From positions 1-64,000 of the forward strand of contig CM074702.1 of assembly GCA_037367355.1 (NCBI GenBank): a DNA stretch of 64,000 bases, in the 5' to 3' direction. The first letter of the stretch is position 1. Each line of letters starts with the position of its first letter. The notes beneath the pieces are model-generated. The model was not told the origin of the DNA, made no database searches, and was given only the letters and a program-made list of their open reading frames with translations. The stretch comes from Neoscytalidium dimidiatum. Its lineage: Eukaryota; Ascomycota; Dothideomycetes; Botryosphaeriales; Botryosphaeriaceae. This document shows positions 40,610-51,898 of the stretch, piece after piece. Position numbers and translations under genes: made by a program.

Positions 40610-41760
40610 ACTGAAAGTATCGGCTTAAATAGCAGACCTGCAGCTGAAACCCAGAAGGGAGATAAAAGCAACCCACAGCCACAGATATTGTTATTTTGCC
40701 AATTATCACGCAAGGGATTGTCGGGAAAGGTTCTGCAACAGTGTGGCGGATGTACCAACCCGGTCTGGAGCGTCTCCTTCGGCTTTTGCCCTGTATGCGA
40801 GGAAAACCGACAGGGTAAAAGCGGACCAGCTGAAGAGTCTGGCGTTGTGCTTTTTGTGCCTCTCTATCAGGAGTGGGTCAGATGCCGCCATGCTCCTTGG
40901 CCTCAGTCGTGGGGATGTCGACAACATTGAGATTGGTTGCGTTGGTAGTTGATGTGCCGCATGATTTGCCTCAGGCCGGCATTGCCCGGCTCCGCCAACA
41001 ACACCAGAGATGGGCAACACGGGATACTCGCACATCCGCTTTCGGCTCGCTACAGGTATTTCCGACCCTCCAGCTGCGGATCAGCCAGTATCATGAGGTT
41101 TTCATTGGTGAGGACTGCGCCCAGAGTTTGTCGCCATCACGCAATTAGCGACAATTATTGACCATCTCGTGCGGGGTTAACGCTGTTCTTCAGAGTAAAG
41201 GATGGGGAGGCATCCTCGCAGTCCGAAGCATCATCAGCATGCCCAAAGCCTTATAAGAAAAGCTTGATGAATCATTGTGACTCGATTTGAGTGCTGCTTG
41301 GAGTTATACGATGAGGTTGTGGCTCATCCGCAGTATCGGGATCAATTGGTCTGCAGGCGAAAGAGGTCACGCCCTAGCAGAGACTTGAATCCTCCGGCGT
41401 TGTGCAATCGCTTTATCTCATCGGTTAGTTATCTATGGCGAGCGTCAGAGGATGCATAACGGAAGACATTGGCTCCAATCCTGTGAGGTGTATATTACCC
41501 CACCATTCCGAGGCTCACCAATGTCTTTCGAGTGGCGCGTGCGGAGACGGCTGTAAGTCTTATGGCGCAATAGTGTACCGCTATGGCGGTGCCATGACCT
41601 GCCGTTTGATACTCTGCCCATCTTCAGGAATTTAAGAGAATGACATCTCAAGCGTTTAATCTCGGAGGCTTGAATCTTGGGAGCTTCTCGTCAAGCAGTT
41701 CACGAGTTTCGCACACTTCTACTCCGACAAGCCCGAAATAATTCCGAACAGCCCAACACG
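40610..41760. promoter_or_regulatory. Divergent promoter of Dal5-type transporter and TauD-type dioxygenase
   Basis: 1151 bp between two divergent start codons. No open frame here looks real. I did not find an exact CYS3-type ATGRYRYCAT sulfur-control site by eye; ATGAATCAT near 41266-41274 is only a loose match. Confidence 0.35.
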
Positions 41761-43002
41761 ATGTCGACCATTACCGAGACTGCACAAGTCTTGGTTGACA
41801 ATACCAAGGAGAAGCTTGGCTCAGCCGCTCCTGAACACAAGGAGCCACTGAAGCTTAGTGGAGCTTTGGAGCAGTATGAGTACTTCGATGTCACTCCAGT
41901 GATCGGACGAGAATTTCCGAATGCCAGCTTGAAGGAGTGGCTCGAAGCGCCCAACTCAGATGAACTGCTTCGCGACTTGGCAATTACCAGTAAGCTTTCT
42001 GCTTGATGCTCGAGGTGTTCTCGCTAACAAAGCCACCTTTAAGTCTCTCAGCGCGGTGTCGTCTTCTTCCGCAAGCAAGATGAAATCACCAACGACCTCC
42101 AGAAGCAGTTGGTGCACCGCCTCGGCCAGCTTTCCTGGAATTCTGACAAGCCCAAGACTTCTGGTCTGCATATCCATCCTGTTTCGAACAGCGGCAGGAC
42201 TTTGGGAGGCAAAGATGATGAAATCTCCGTCATCTCCTCTGAGCAACAGAAGCAGCTTTATGCCAAGACACCTTACAGGAAGAAGCAAAGTCATGCCGAC
42301 GGCTGGCACAGCGACATTACTTTTGAGCCTGTCCCCAGCGACTATGCCTTACTCCGCTTGACGGAGCTCCCAAAGACGGGCGGAGGTAGGCTATGTTCCC
42401 CGAACGCATACAAATAGACGCGTCGGTACTGACTGATGACTCCAGATACTCTCTGGGCTTCGGGATACGAAGTCTATGATCGCCTCTCTCCTCCAATTCA
42501 GAAACTCCTGGAGTCCCTTACCGGCACGTATGCTCAACCGATCTTCGAAGAGGCCGCCAAGAATAACGGCTTTGAGCTTTACAGCAAGCCGCGCGGAGCC
42601 CCCGAGAACGTCGGAACGGAGCTTAAGGCCACGCATCCCATCATCCGCACGAACCCGGTTACTGGATGGAAATCGGTTTTTGCCGTTGGCCACCATGCCA
42701 AGCGCATCAACGAGCTCACAGAGGAGGAGTCTGAAACCTTCTTGAAGTGGTTCGTCCGTCTGATCGTGGACAACCACGACCTGCAAGTCCGTCACCGATG
42801 GCAGAACCCCAACGACCTCGCAATATGGGACAACCGTAGTGTCTACCACACCGCTACTTACGACTATGAAGGGCTTGGATCCAGGACTGGACAGCGCGCT
42901 GTGAGTCTGGGAGAAAGACCGTTCCTCGACCCCCAGAGCACGAGTCGTCGGGCGGCACTTGAAAAGCAAGCGCAGACTGAAGTCAACATCACTGAGACCT
43001 GA
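41761..43002 (+). CDS. TauD/TfdA-family Fe(II)/2-oxoglutarate dioxygenase
   Basis: 375 residues; exons 41761-41989, 42044-42385 and 42446-43002, introns 54 and 60 bp. The in-frame codons upstream to 41677 lack family resemblance, so I chose ATG 41761. SQRGVVFFRKQ matches the family's N-terminal core. HADGWHSDITF gives the HxD iron ligands, and NRSVYHTATYDYEG the distal histidine, with an arginine further on for 2-oxoglutarate. Related fungal enzymes (Jlp1-like) release sulfite from taurine and other sulfonates; chlorophenoxyacetate or other acids are alternatives. It is cytosolic by sequence and paired with a Dal5-family transporter. Confidence 0.88.
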
Positions 43003-43049
43003 ATGTCTTGATGCTGGCTAACAGTATTGTTGAGTTAGAGTGTATAGCT

Positions 43050-43782
43050 TCTAGTATTTACCCGGAATGGCCGAATAAATTTGCTTCTGATTTTAAGCAT
43101 TTTACAGAAGCGTCCTGCTTTGACAGATGTCTAAACTTCACCGGAATAGCTGACTGCACATCTCGACCAGACAGCACCCAAACTGCATCCAGAGCCATCC
43201 GCCTCGGCCTAAACACCACCACCTGTGGATTCAAACAGTAGATTCCGTCGGGACAGTTCTCTGTCGCGCATTTTCCACCCGCCGCCCACGTCACAATCTG
43301 TTTCTCTTCGTCCCAGGACCTCTGGCGGCGGTGGTCCTAGTTTTAGTGCTTAGACATGCCACTTTTCAGACTCGGCACGAGGCTCGACATGAATGTTGCC
43401 CGCCCCAGAGCTTGATCTTCCATCCCGCAACCTCATTTCCGTTCCCGACCACGAGCCCCGACGCGACAGGGTTATTGATCGCGTCGTATCCTTGCGGCTT
43501 CGGACCGCACTGGCTGGCGGCCTCCGCCACACCGGATCTGCGAGGTGACGGGCTTGTACCAGATTGCGCCGCCGGCGGGTGGAAACTGAGCGCCGGTATA
43601 TTTACGAGCATGGTTGGTTGTGACAGTTCCAACCTATTCAGGACATGAGCTATGGTGCGGAACTCGGATACTTGCAGATTCACCATGTAGTCGGCAAAGA
43701 CAAGCTTCTGAGAGGCTGCCTGTCGGCACAGTAGGAGAATGCAGGATGCGAAAAGTTCCAAGAAAGATGCCAAAGCACGCAT
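43050..43782 (-). pseudogene. GH71 alpha-1,3-glucanase relic
   Basis: At ATG 43782 an apparent secreted start (MRALASFLELFASCILLLCR) leads to QKLVFADYMV, the first strand of GH71 mutanases. Almost the whole catalytic barrel is missing. C-terminal pieces follow in different frames: QFPPAGAIWYKPVTSQIRC, then PQGYDAINNPVASGLVVGNG with EVAGWKIKLWGG, and finally VTWAAGGKCATENCPDGIYC with LNPQVVVF. The order fits the C-terminal part of a GH71 enzyme, with an internal deletion and at least two frameshifts. The identification is from memory of the family and is moderate. Confidence 0.55.
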
Positions 43783-45089
43783 TGCTCTGGGGAATGATTG
43801 TGCCACGAAAGAGAACAGAACTCGGTTGCTTCTGTCCGCGCGAAGCAAATGCAACATATCTGGGTTTGAGGATGAGCGAAGGATGGCCGTGCAGGGAGCG
43901 TTTGGATGGTTGATCTCGGTGAGATTGCAATAACATGCGCTTTCGCTCGCCGTCCATTGCACCCGAGTGCTGTGTAAAACCACGCGTTGCAATCCGCAGT
44001 CGGCCACATTCGCCTTGACGAGAAGTCTGAAGGAGCAGAGCTTATAACAACACGCCAGCGTGCTCGGTTCACGCATATTCGCAGCCTGTGAAACAGGGGA
44101 GGTAAAAAGTCGCCCGGATAGGCATTTTGACTGCCTACATCTTGCACTAGGCTACACTTCCAGGCGAATCTCCGTCCATCTGCATTGTGAGGGCGATGAG
44201 GGATATTCTACGGTCGCTTAGAGAATAGCTGTCCTGGGCGAACTCGGATGCTTAGGCGGAGAGCTGGATGCGCGAATGACAGGCTGTGTGTATTAAGTGA
44301 ATCAAACTTTTCTGAGAAGTCGATGCCTTGAGCAGGACGGACAGCGGACTTGGATAGGCAGAGGGTGTTGGCAGGCAAGGCTGCGAGAGTGTTATGCAGC
44401 GATTCAGGCGCCCAGCGCAACCTTGCAGCACGCATGCTCGATAAGACAAATTCCATGGCATCCTGGAGCCAGCAATCGAATTCTGCGCTGCATCGGCGAC
44501 CGAAGTGGTACCGGACGGTTACCTTTCCGGGTAACGCGGCAAGCGTGCAGGCGCAGAGCAGGAGAGGTCGACGAGCGACGAGCGACGAGCGACGAGCGAC
44601 GAGCGACGAGCGACGCGGTGACGAAGCGATAGGTTCCTGACGATCGCGGGACCAGCGGCGCTGGTTCTGACGAGTGACGGGAGTGCGCGTGGCAAGCGTG
44701 CGGCGGTTGGGCTGGGGAGCGGAGGGAAAAGGCTGCGGAGCGTGACGACAGACAGAAGCAAGCCGCACTGTGCGCCGGCTGGTGCTGATGCCCAGCGGCT
44801 GCCGATTTGTATTTGGCGGGGCAGCAACGCCGCCCGCCGCCCGCCGCCCGCCGCTTGGTAGGCTTCCAAAAGTCACGGCGGCGGGCGGCGGCAGAAAAAT
44901 AAAAAACATCTGCTGATTGCCCTGCCCTGCCCTGCCCTGCCCTTCTCTCACAAGTTCCATTCCCTTCTCACCATTCTTCTCCCTACCCTCCTCCGTCGCA
45001 CTGCCTCCCGTCCGCTCTCGGCCCTCTCGCGCGCCCACCGCCGCCAGCTCTTCCACCCCGCACCCGCCCTCTTCACCCCGCCCGCAACA
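43783..45089. other. Intergenic with simple repeats
   Basis: GC-rich DNA upstream of spermidine synthase. It holds the 7-bp repeat at 44569-44615, CCGCCCG-type repeats near 44828-44853 and (CCCTG)4 near 44922-44942, followed by a pyrimidine-rich leader to the ATG at 45090. Long open frames here on the minus strand follow the GC bias and are not considered genes. Confidence 0.5.
44569..44615. repeat. 7-bp tandem repeat (CGACGAG)6.7
   Basis: Six complete and one partial perfect copies of CGACGAG. The unit is not a multiple of three and lies outside any gene. Confidence 0.9.
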
Positions 45090-46236
45090 ATGAGCGAGAT
45101 CACCCACCCCACCATCAAGGGTACGCACGCCTTCCTCTCCCGCCTTTGCCCGACTGTGCTCGCCCTCAGTCGCGCCGTCGCCATGACCCTCCACAGGCCA
45201 ATTGGCCGCGGCCGCGCTGACAAGAAGCTCTGCAGATGGCTGGTTCCGCGAGATCTCGGACATGTGGCCCGGCCAGGCCATGACGCTCAAGGTCAACCAG
45301 GTGCTGCACCACGAGAAGAGCAAGTACCAGGACGTGCTCATCTTCGAGTCGTCCGACTACGGCACCGTGCTGGTGCTCGACAACGTCATCCAGTGCACCG
45401 AGCGCGACGAGTTCAGCTACCAGGAGATGATCACCCACCTGGCCATGAACTCGCACCCCAACCCCAAGAAGGTCCTGGTCATCGGCGGCGGCGACGGCGG
45501 CGTCCTGCGCGAGGTCGTCAAGCACGACTGTGTCGAGGAGGCCATCCTCTGCGACATCGACGAGGCCGTCATCCGCCTGTCCAAGAAGTACCTGCCCGGC
45601 ATGAGCGTCGGCTTCCAGCACCCGGCCGTCCAGACCATCGTTGGCGACGGCTTCAAGTTCCTGGCCGATCGCCAGAACGAGTTCGACGTCATCATCACCG
45701 ACTCGTCCGACCCGGAGGGCCCCGCCGAGTCGCTCTTCCAGAAGTCCTACTTCGAGCTGCTCAACGGCGCCCTGCGCGAGGGTGGTGTCATCACCACGCA
45801 AGGTTGTAAGCCCCCTCCTTCCCCCAGAATCCTGCACACTTTCTCCCTCCCTCCCTCCCTCCCTCCCTAACGATCTTTTTTCTCCTAAGCGATGATTCCA
45901 CGCCGAAATTTCTGCTTTCGAGCGGCTGGTTAACCTGCTCTCTCCTCCAACGCAGCCGAGAACCAGTGGCTCCACATGCCGCTCATCGCCAAGCTCATGA
46001 AGGACTGCAAGGAGGTCTTCCCCGTCGTCGAGTACGCCTACACCACCATCCCCACCTATCCCTCGGGCCAGATTGGCTTCATGGTCTGCTGCAAGGATGC
46101 CAGCCGCAACGTCAAGAAGCCCGTGCGCTCCTGGTCCACCGAGGAGGAGGAGAAGCTGTGCAAGTACTACAGCAAGGAGATCCACGAGGCCTCCTTCGTC
46201 CTGCCCAACTTTGCCCGCAAGGCTCTGAGGCAATAG
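45090..46236 (+). CDS. SPE3: Spermidine synthase
   Basis: Aminopropyltransferase making spermidine from putrescine and decarboxylated S-adenosylmethionine; cytosolic. 293 residues, exons 45090-45120, 45236-45805 and 45956-46236. The splice after QGS uses the canonical GTAAG at 45806. Motifs: [20 protein letters not shown] at the start, [19 protein letters not shown] for cofactor binding, DIDEAVI, and [15 protein letters not shown], whose aspartates hold putrescine and the catalytic site. The length is normal and the gene is not fused to saccharopine dehydrogenase as in basidiomycetes. It converges with the rhodopsin-like gene. Confidence 0.97.
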
Positions 46237-46529
46237 GTGGTTGCGCTGAGATAGCGTGCGTTTGGGATATTTCGAGGCAAAATTCTGATTATAGACGGCT
46301 TCACACATGCAGATACCTGGATACAAAAGCAATGGATGATTTACGGCCACGGCAAGGCTGGACAAGCATTAAGCTCAATATCGGTTTATCAGACTCCTAT
46401 CGTGACCACGTGCTGCTTCCAATGAGATCCCGGGGCTGTCTAATATACATGGTATCTTGGTTTCTGCCAGGGAATAATCCAAACCTCATCAAATTCGTGA
46501 GCTCATTATGCACCAGGCATCTCATACGT
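46237..46529. other. Convergent intergenic spacer
   Basis: 293 bp between two converging genes; both 3' ends must lie here. No other feature seen. Confidence 0.5.
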
Positions 46530-48413
46530 TCATCTCAACCAAGACCTCCCATCAACAAGCCTCCCTTCACCCTGCGCGCTTTCCGCCAAACTCGAGCTCG
46601 CCGACGTTGTCCTCGCCGATTTCGAAGACGACTTGGGCGACTGATCTTGGGTCGGCTCCCTTGAAATCTCCGCGGCTGGCTCTGCGCCGCCGTGGCGTTG
46701 CTCTGATATATCCAGACCCAGACTGCCTCTACCGCTGCCCAGATCAACGTCAACTACAGGCGGGAGATCTCTCAGCATGACCGCGTTCGCCCTCTCGCCC
46801 CCTCTGAGGCTATCTTGAGGTGAATCCCCCTCATCACTGTACAATAGTGCATTGGACCGCCACCACCAGTAGTGCCTCGGCCCATCTCCTTGCTGCTGAG
46901 CCTGCTGGAGCCCACCGGCCACGTCCAGTCCAACCGCCCGGGCGAGAAGCGTTGTGGCGGGTGAGGGCAGGCGTTCCCTTCTCCTCCTCCCCCCTCTCCT
47001 CCCCGCCACCCTCCTCCCAGCGCCAGGGTGCCCAGCCCACCTGCTATCCGCGCGCATGCGCCTCCTCCTCTCGCGCTCGTCGGCGCACTTGTTGCTGGGC
47101 GGCTCGACGAAGTGGGCGCCTCCCGCGATGTCGACATCGGCGCAATCCCGCAGCCCGCCGTCCTCCTCTTCGTCGGATCTCCTGCCGCCGTCGCAGCCCC
47201 CCGCCCTCCGCCGCCGCCCCCGCCCGTACTGCTGCGCACCGAGACCCTCGAGCAGGCCGGGAAAATAGCGTGACGCGAACGGCGTCAGGGTTGGCAGGCA
47301 GGCGCACGTGATGGCGAGGGACATCTCGATGCCGCACCACAGGTCGTGCTGCCAGATGAGGAGGCCGAGGTTCTGGCCTGTGATGTCGCGGAGGGTGTAG
47401 ATGCGGATGACGGATGCGATACACGGGCTATTGGCCATCCGGTCAGCTTCTTTAGACGGCCGAAATGCCCAAAGGGGGAGAGAGAGAAAGGAAGGGGGGG
47501 GTGGAGCGTCGGATTAGAGTCTTGAGGAGTTAGGAGAGTGGAGGTTGTTGCTGCACGTACAGTAGCGAGAAAGCAAAAATCCACATCAGGAACTTTCGTT
47601 TCCTGCGCTGAGTGTGCAGATTGCGCAGGACTGGTAGCGGCAGCAGGACGGCAACAAAGTCGGTGATGACGTTGATGATGCCGAAGGCAATCCAGACGGC
47701 GCGAAAGTCGATGCATCGACCTTGATCCTGCAGGCCGGGCACCACCTGTAGCCAGAAATGCTCCACCGGTTGGCAAACGAAGGCAAAGGCAAAAATGTTT
47801 GCAATGGCAGCGGCGCCATTGAAGTAAAGGAGGAATGTGCAGAGCGCGTGGAAGAGTGGGAAGGCGAAGATGCGCCGGTAGAGAAGGAGTACAGAGGTTT
47901 TGAAGAAGAAGTTTTCGAGGGCGTAAAAAATGGACGTGGACCATTGGGTCTGTTGGAGTGATGGTCCTAGCTGTCAGTTTACTATCGAGGCCTTGTTGAG
48001 GTTCTTTGAGAAGGGGCTGCGAACTTGATAAAGAGATATTCTCATACGGAGGCCCTGAGGTGAGTTTCCGGCGTCGAGGCCTTCGCCGAAGTGGACGTCT
48101 GCATTCGGTCAATGCCGTAAGTCACGTCTTGAGCTGGAGCTCCTGGAAGAAAATTGATGTACCTGAGACAGCGATCGCGAGGGCGCATGCTCCCGATATG
48201 GTCTGCCTAATGGTAAGCTGCTGGTGGAGATGAATTGTTAAACCTTGTTGCACTCACCAAAGCTGCCCCCAAGGACCAGTCTTCCACGCTCAGACGGAGC
48301 TTGGTGATGAATATTCGGGTATAGGCTCGCAAGAAACATGCCGCGACAGCAATGGCCTGTAAGGGTATCATGACACTAAAATGTATGGCGATGACTTTGG
48401 TGGAACCGGACAT
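46530..48413 (-). CDS. Fungal rhodopsin-like integral membrane protein
   Basis: 518 residues in five exons: 48413-48258, 48202-48163, 48098-48025, 47949-47561 and 47427-46530, in frame. The first ~290 residues hold seven likely membrane helices with the pattern of the fungal 'rhodopsin domain' family (also called SAT4/PTH11-like): LRLSVEDWSLGAALTISGA, ENFFFKTSVLLLYRRIF, WIAFGIINVITDFVAVLLPL, and SVIRIYTLRD with SLAITCACLPTLTPF. It lacks an N-terminal CFEM domain and a retinal lysine that I can place. The ~220-residue cytosolic tail is rich in Gly, Arg, Asp and Ser. Intron 3 has a weak GTTCGC donor. Function in signalling is presumed, not shown. Confidence 0.8.
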
Positions 48414-49094
48414 GGCACTCCTATCATCGTGATCGGTGTTCTCTTCTGACGAGATTCACGGGAGCGTATGTGCTCCCGGTGTGAGAGGTCCGAGCAATAA
48501 TTTAATCCTTTAAGAGCGAGTAGAGAGAGCATTCCTGAGCCTTGGTTGACTAGCGAGATCGCGCGGGGATTGGCACTACGGCTATGTTTGACGTGTGTGA
48601 TGAACCTTTCCGCTCCCGGCTAAAAGGCTGCGCACACCTTGCCGGGTCGAGGCAGGATGGCTACTTTGGTGACGCAAGTCTTCAAACTATATTTACTCCT
48701 CCACGGCTACCGGTGCGTTCCGTCCCTCGGGCTTCAGCTTGTGTTCTCCCTTGCGAATAAAATCTGAAAGGACTGGGGAGCGGCGAAGGCAGCAGTCGGA
48801 TAAATTCTGGGAAAAACACAACTGTGATTCGATTGCGCTGGCGATAACTTCAAGGATCAAGCTTGCACGGGCTGGCCGCCCTTTGCCGAAGGGAGGTTGT
48901 TGCCTGAGACTTGAAGCAGCCGCACCCGGTTTGTAGAAGTTCTGCCTCAGATGTGGTTCGGAAGTCCACCACGCCAAGCACAGGATCACGAAACCCCAAT
49001 GAAGTGTTAATCATACTCGCCTGTTTAGGATTGGGTTAGATGCCCGGTGGCTGGCTGGTATCGATTAGAAGCGCTCTAGCCTAGCACACTCTGG
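48414..49094. other. Intergenic
   Basis: Upstream region of the rhodopsin-like gene and 3' side of the isopentenyltransferase gene. Nothing else recognised. Confidence 0.4.
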
Positions 49095-50681
49095 CTACTT
49101 CTGATCGTTCACCAAGTCGTCGAAGATGGCTATCGTTGGTTCAGCGGCTTCCGGCAGCCGTTCAGAGTCCACTTTCCGGGTTGCGGTCCTCTGGTCCGAA
49201 GAGGTGCATTCATTGCCATGCTTCTGCCTTCGCTTTTTCTCTCGTACCTTATGGCCACGGCTTTCGATATGTTTACTCCAGTCGCTTTCGGTGACGGCCA
49301 CAGTGTTGCATGTCTCACACGTCCTCCTCTGCCACAGGTCTCGACGGTTGCTCAAGTCATACTCACGTTTCGGGGTGAGCATTTCCGCTGCGGCCCCCGA
49401 AAGGCTCTGCGGCTCCGGAAGCTGCTCGTCTCTTAAAAACTTGGCGGTTAGATCCAGAGCGGAAGACTCCACTGCGTCCTGCCAACGGGTCAGATCCGAG
49501 CCGTCAAGGAGATACAAGCTGTTGGCGGCGTTTGCGTTGGCAAGAGCATGCAGGAGTTTGATCCGTATCCATCGAACCTGCCTCTTGGCGTACTGTCGCG
49601 TTCCGGCTTGCACTTGCTCGATGGCTTGTGATTTGAGCTTTTCCAGCTCTTTGTCATGAGCGGAGGCGCAAGCCATTGCACGCTGGTAAGCCTCAAACTC
49701 TTTATAGCCGATCGAAACCCATATACCCCGGGTTCGGTCGACTGGCCTGCCTTCCGATTCGCATTGATGCAGGAAACGGTGGAGAGCATCGACCTCCGAA
49801 AGGAGGCCATTGGCTAACATGCTTTCGACGCGGGAATCCAACCTCGCACGAAGCGGCTCGTTTGATGCGTGCACCCAGAAGAGCAGAGCCGGAAACCTTA
49901 GTCTGGCGGCGGCCGGAGTGTTTGACCGAGAACCGGCATCAGAAGCTGATGACGGCTGCTTCCGGATGCTCTGCTCTTCATACATCTGCGACGCGGGCTT
50001 TCCGGTCTTGAGCCAGATTTCAAGGGAGCGCTGGATCTTGCGGCGATCGTTGGGGTGCCAGCGGCTGGCCATTACCGGATCAACTTCGCGGAGCTTGGAG
50101 AGGATGGTTTCTGTGGGTTCGTTTAAGATGGGGTACATGCCACTCTCAGCGTCATCCATTTGCCCGGCCTCGGGAACCGACGACCCATCTGCAAGAGAGT
50201 CGTAGAACAGCAGAGACTGGACGTAGTAATGTGTGCCGCCAACAATGACAGGCAGCTTTCCGCGGGCGTGAACATCGGCAATCACGTCCAACGCTCTCTT
50301 CACAAACTCGGTGACAGTCCATGTCTCCTCGTGAAGAGAGATAGCGCCAAGCAAATGGTGAGGGATGCCCTTCATCTCCTCTTGGGCAATTTTGTTGGTG
50401 ATGACCGGCAGGCCTTCGTACAGCTGCATGGCATCGCTGTTGACGACCTCGCCGTTGAAGCGACGGGCTATCTCAACGGCAAGCTATGTGAGATGGTCAG
50501 ACTGGTTCGGGCATGACAGCAGCGAGTGGAAAGAATAGATGGCTGGGCGAGGCATTGGCGAAGTCCTCACCTGCGACTTCCCGGTGCCTGTCGCGCCGAT
50601 GACAGCAATGACCGGCTTCTGAGGCTGAGAGCGCGCCATGGTCGCGAAGGGGTTACGCAGGAGTCTGGTAGCTCTCAGCAT
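49095..50681 (-). CDS. MOD5: tRNA dimethylallyltransferase (isopentenyltransferase)
   Basis: It adds a dimethylallyl group from DMAPP to A37 of tRNAs reading UNN codons. Exons 50681-50571 and 50483-49095 (87-bp intron), 499 residues. The P-loop GATGTGKS is at 29-36; after the intron come VVNSDAMQLYEGLPVITNKI, the substrate block, and VIVGGTHYYVQSLL. The C-terminal matrin-type zinc finger (CETC, then H-x5-H) is the eukaryotic hallmark. Two in-frame ATGs matter: the first (50681) adds MLRATRLLRNPFAT, basic and without acidic residues as in mitochondrial presequences; the second (50639) gives a cytosolic form. Yeast MOD5 makes both forms in this way. It is divergent from the CAF16-type gene. Confidence 0.93.
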
Positions 50682-50898
50682 CCATGCAGTGCACGTCGAG
50701 AATGTGCGCGGACCAGCACTGTCTGTGGGCCGGATGGGTTCTGGTCTCAATGCAAAAAGAAAAAGTAATGGCCGAGCCGGATGCGTAGCGCTAGGGCGCG
50801 CGGGCTGGCGCACCCGATATCATCCCGCCCGCCGCCGCCGCCGCCGCCCTTTATGACGAGATCTCGCCAGAGCCCGCCCGCCATGTAGTTCTCCAACG

Positions 50899-50955
<57 letters not shown>

Positions 50956-50976
50956 TCTCTTCCAACATCTTCCACC
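50682..50976. promoter_or_regulatory. Divergent promoter of MOD5 and CAF16-type genes
   Basis: 295 bp contain all upstream sequence of both genes. A 48-bp CT tract (50901-50948) sits 28 bp before the CAF16-type start codon; seen from MOD5 it is a GA tract. A (CCG)n run lies at about 50827-50849. Confidence 0.6.
50901..50948. repeat. (CT)24 microsatellite
   Basis: Twenty-four uninterrupted CT units, continuing into an imperfect CT-rich leader up to the start codon at 50977. Such tracts are common in fungal core promoters and 5' leaders and are length-variable. Confidence 0.95.
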
Positions 50977-51898
50977 ATGTCCGGCTCCAGCTCGAAGGCC
51001 AATGGCGTCGCGCCCTCCATCGGCGTCAAGCACCTCAGCTACAAATTCCCGGATGGCAGCAGTGGCCTGCGGGACGTCATTCTCGACCTCCCGCCCGGAA
51101 GCCGCACGCTGTTGATCGGAGGTGAGTCACCTGCAGGCCGCCAATTGCTCCACCAAGCAGCCTCTGACGGCGTCTGCCTGTACAGCAAACGGAGCCGGTA
51201 AGACCACCCTCTTGCGCCTCCTCTCAGGCAAGCGCATGGCCCCCGCCGGCACCGTGTCCATCGCCGGTGTGGACCCGTTTGCCCATGGCCTCGAGGGCGT
51301 CACGTACCTGGGCCTCGAGTGGGTGCTCAATCCCATCGTGCGCACCGACATCGACGTGCCCACGCTGCTATCCTCGGTCGGCGGCGACGTCTACCACGAG
51401 CGCCGTGACGAGCTGGTGCAGATCCTGGACATCGATCTGAAGTGGCGCATGCACGCGGTCAGCGACGGCGAGCGACGGCGCGTGCAGCTTGCAATGGGCC
51501 TGCTCAGACCCTGGAGCATCCTCCTGCTCGACGAGATCACCGTCGACCTCGACCTGCTGTCGCGCAGCAACTTCCTGCAGTTCCTCAAGCGCGAGACCGA
51601 GACCCGCCCTTGCACCATCGTATACGCGACGCACATCCTGGACAACCTGGCCGAATGGCCGACCCACCTGGTGCACATGAGCTTGGGCAGGGTCAAGAAG
51701 TGGGGCAGCATCCAGGACTTCTACGTCACTCAGCCGGCCGCTCCCAGCACTGGCAACAGTCAGCTCGGAGAGATCGTGCTCAAGTGGCTGCAGGAGGATC
51801 TCGACGAGAGGGGCCCACGCAGCGGCCACGCTTCCGAGGGCAAGACGTACCCGTCGTTGGAGGGCAAGGGCGGGTACGGCTTGGAGAAGAAGGCGTAG
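50977..51898 (+). CDS. CAF16: Soluble ABC ATPase, CAF16-type (CCR4-NOT associated)
   Basis: Single ABC domain of 285 residues without membrane helices; exons 50977-51121 and 51186-51898 (64-bp intron). Walker [10 protein letters not shown] (about 48-56) is joined across the intron. The signature is [19 protein letters not shown], Walker [13 protein letters not shown], and the switch histidine lies in [13 protein letters not shown]. This combination and the length fit yeast CAF16, an ATPase linked to the CCR4-NOT transcription regulator. Its biochemical action is poorly known. The short 295-bp divergent promoter is shared with the isopentenyltransferase gene. Confidence 0.9.

Noticed and set aside
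41677..41760. Upstream start for the TauD-type dioxygenase
   Set aside because: In frame but without resemblance to the family; ATG 41761 gives the usual length.
44208..45341. 377-codon open frame on the minus strand
   Set aside because: Runs through simple repeats (including translated CGACGAG units) and into spermidine synthase; low complexity, no conserved motif.
45166..46365. 399-codon open frame on the minus strand
   Set aside because: Antisense to spermidine synthase and produced by its strong third-position GC bias; no family resemblance.
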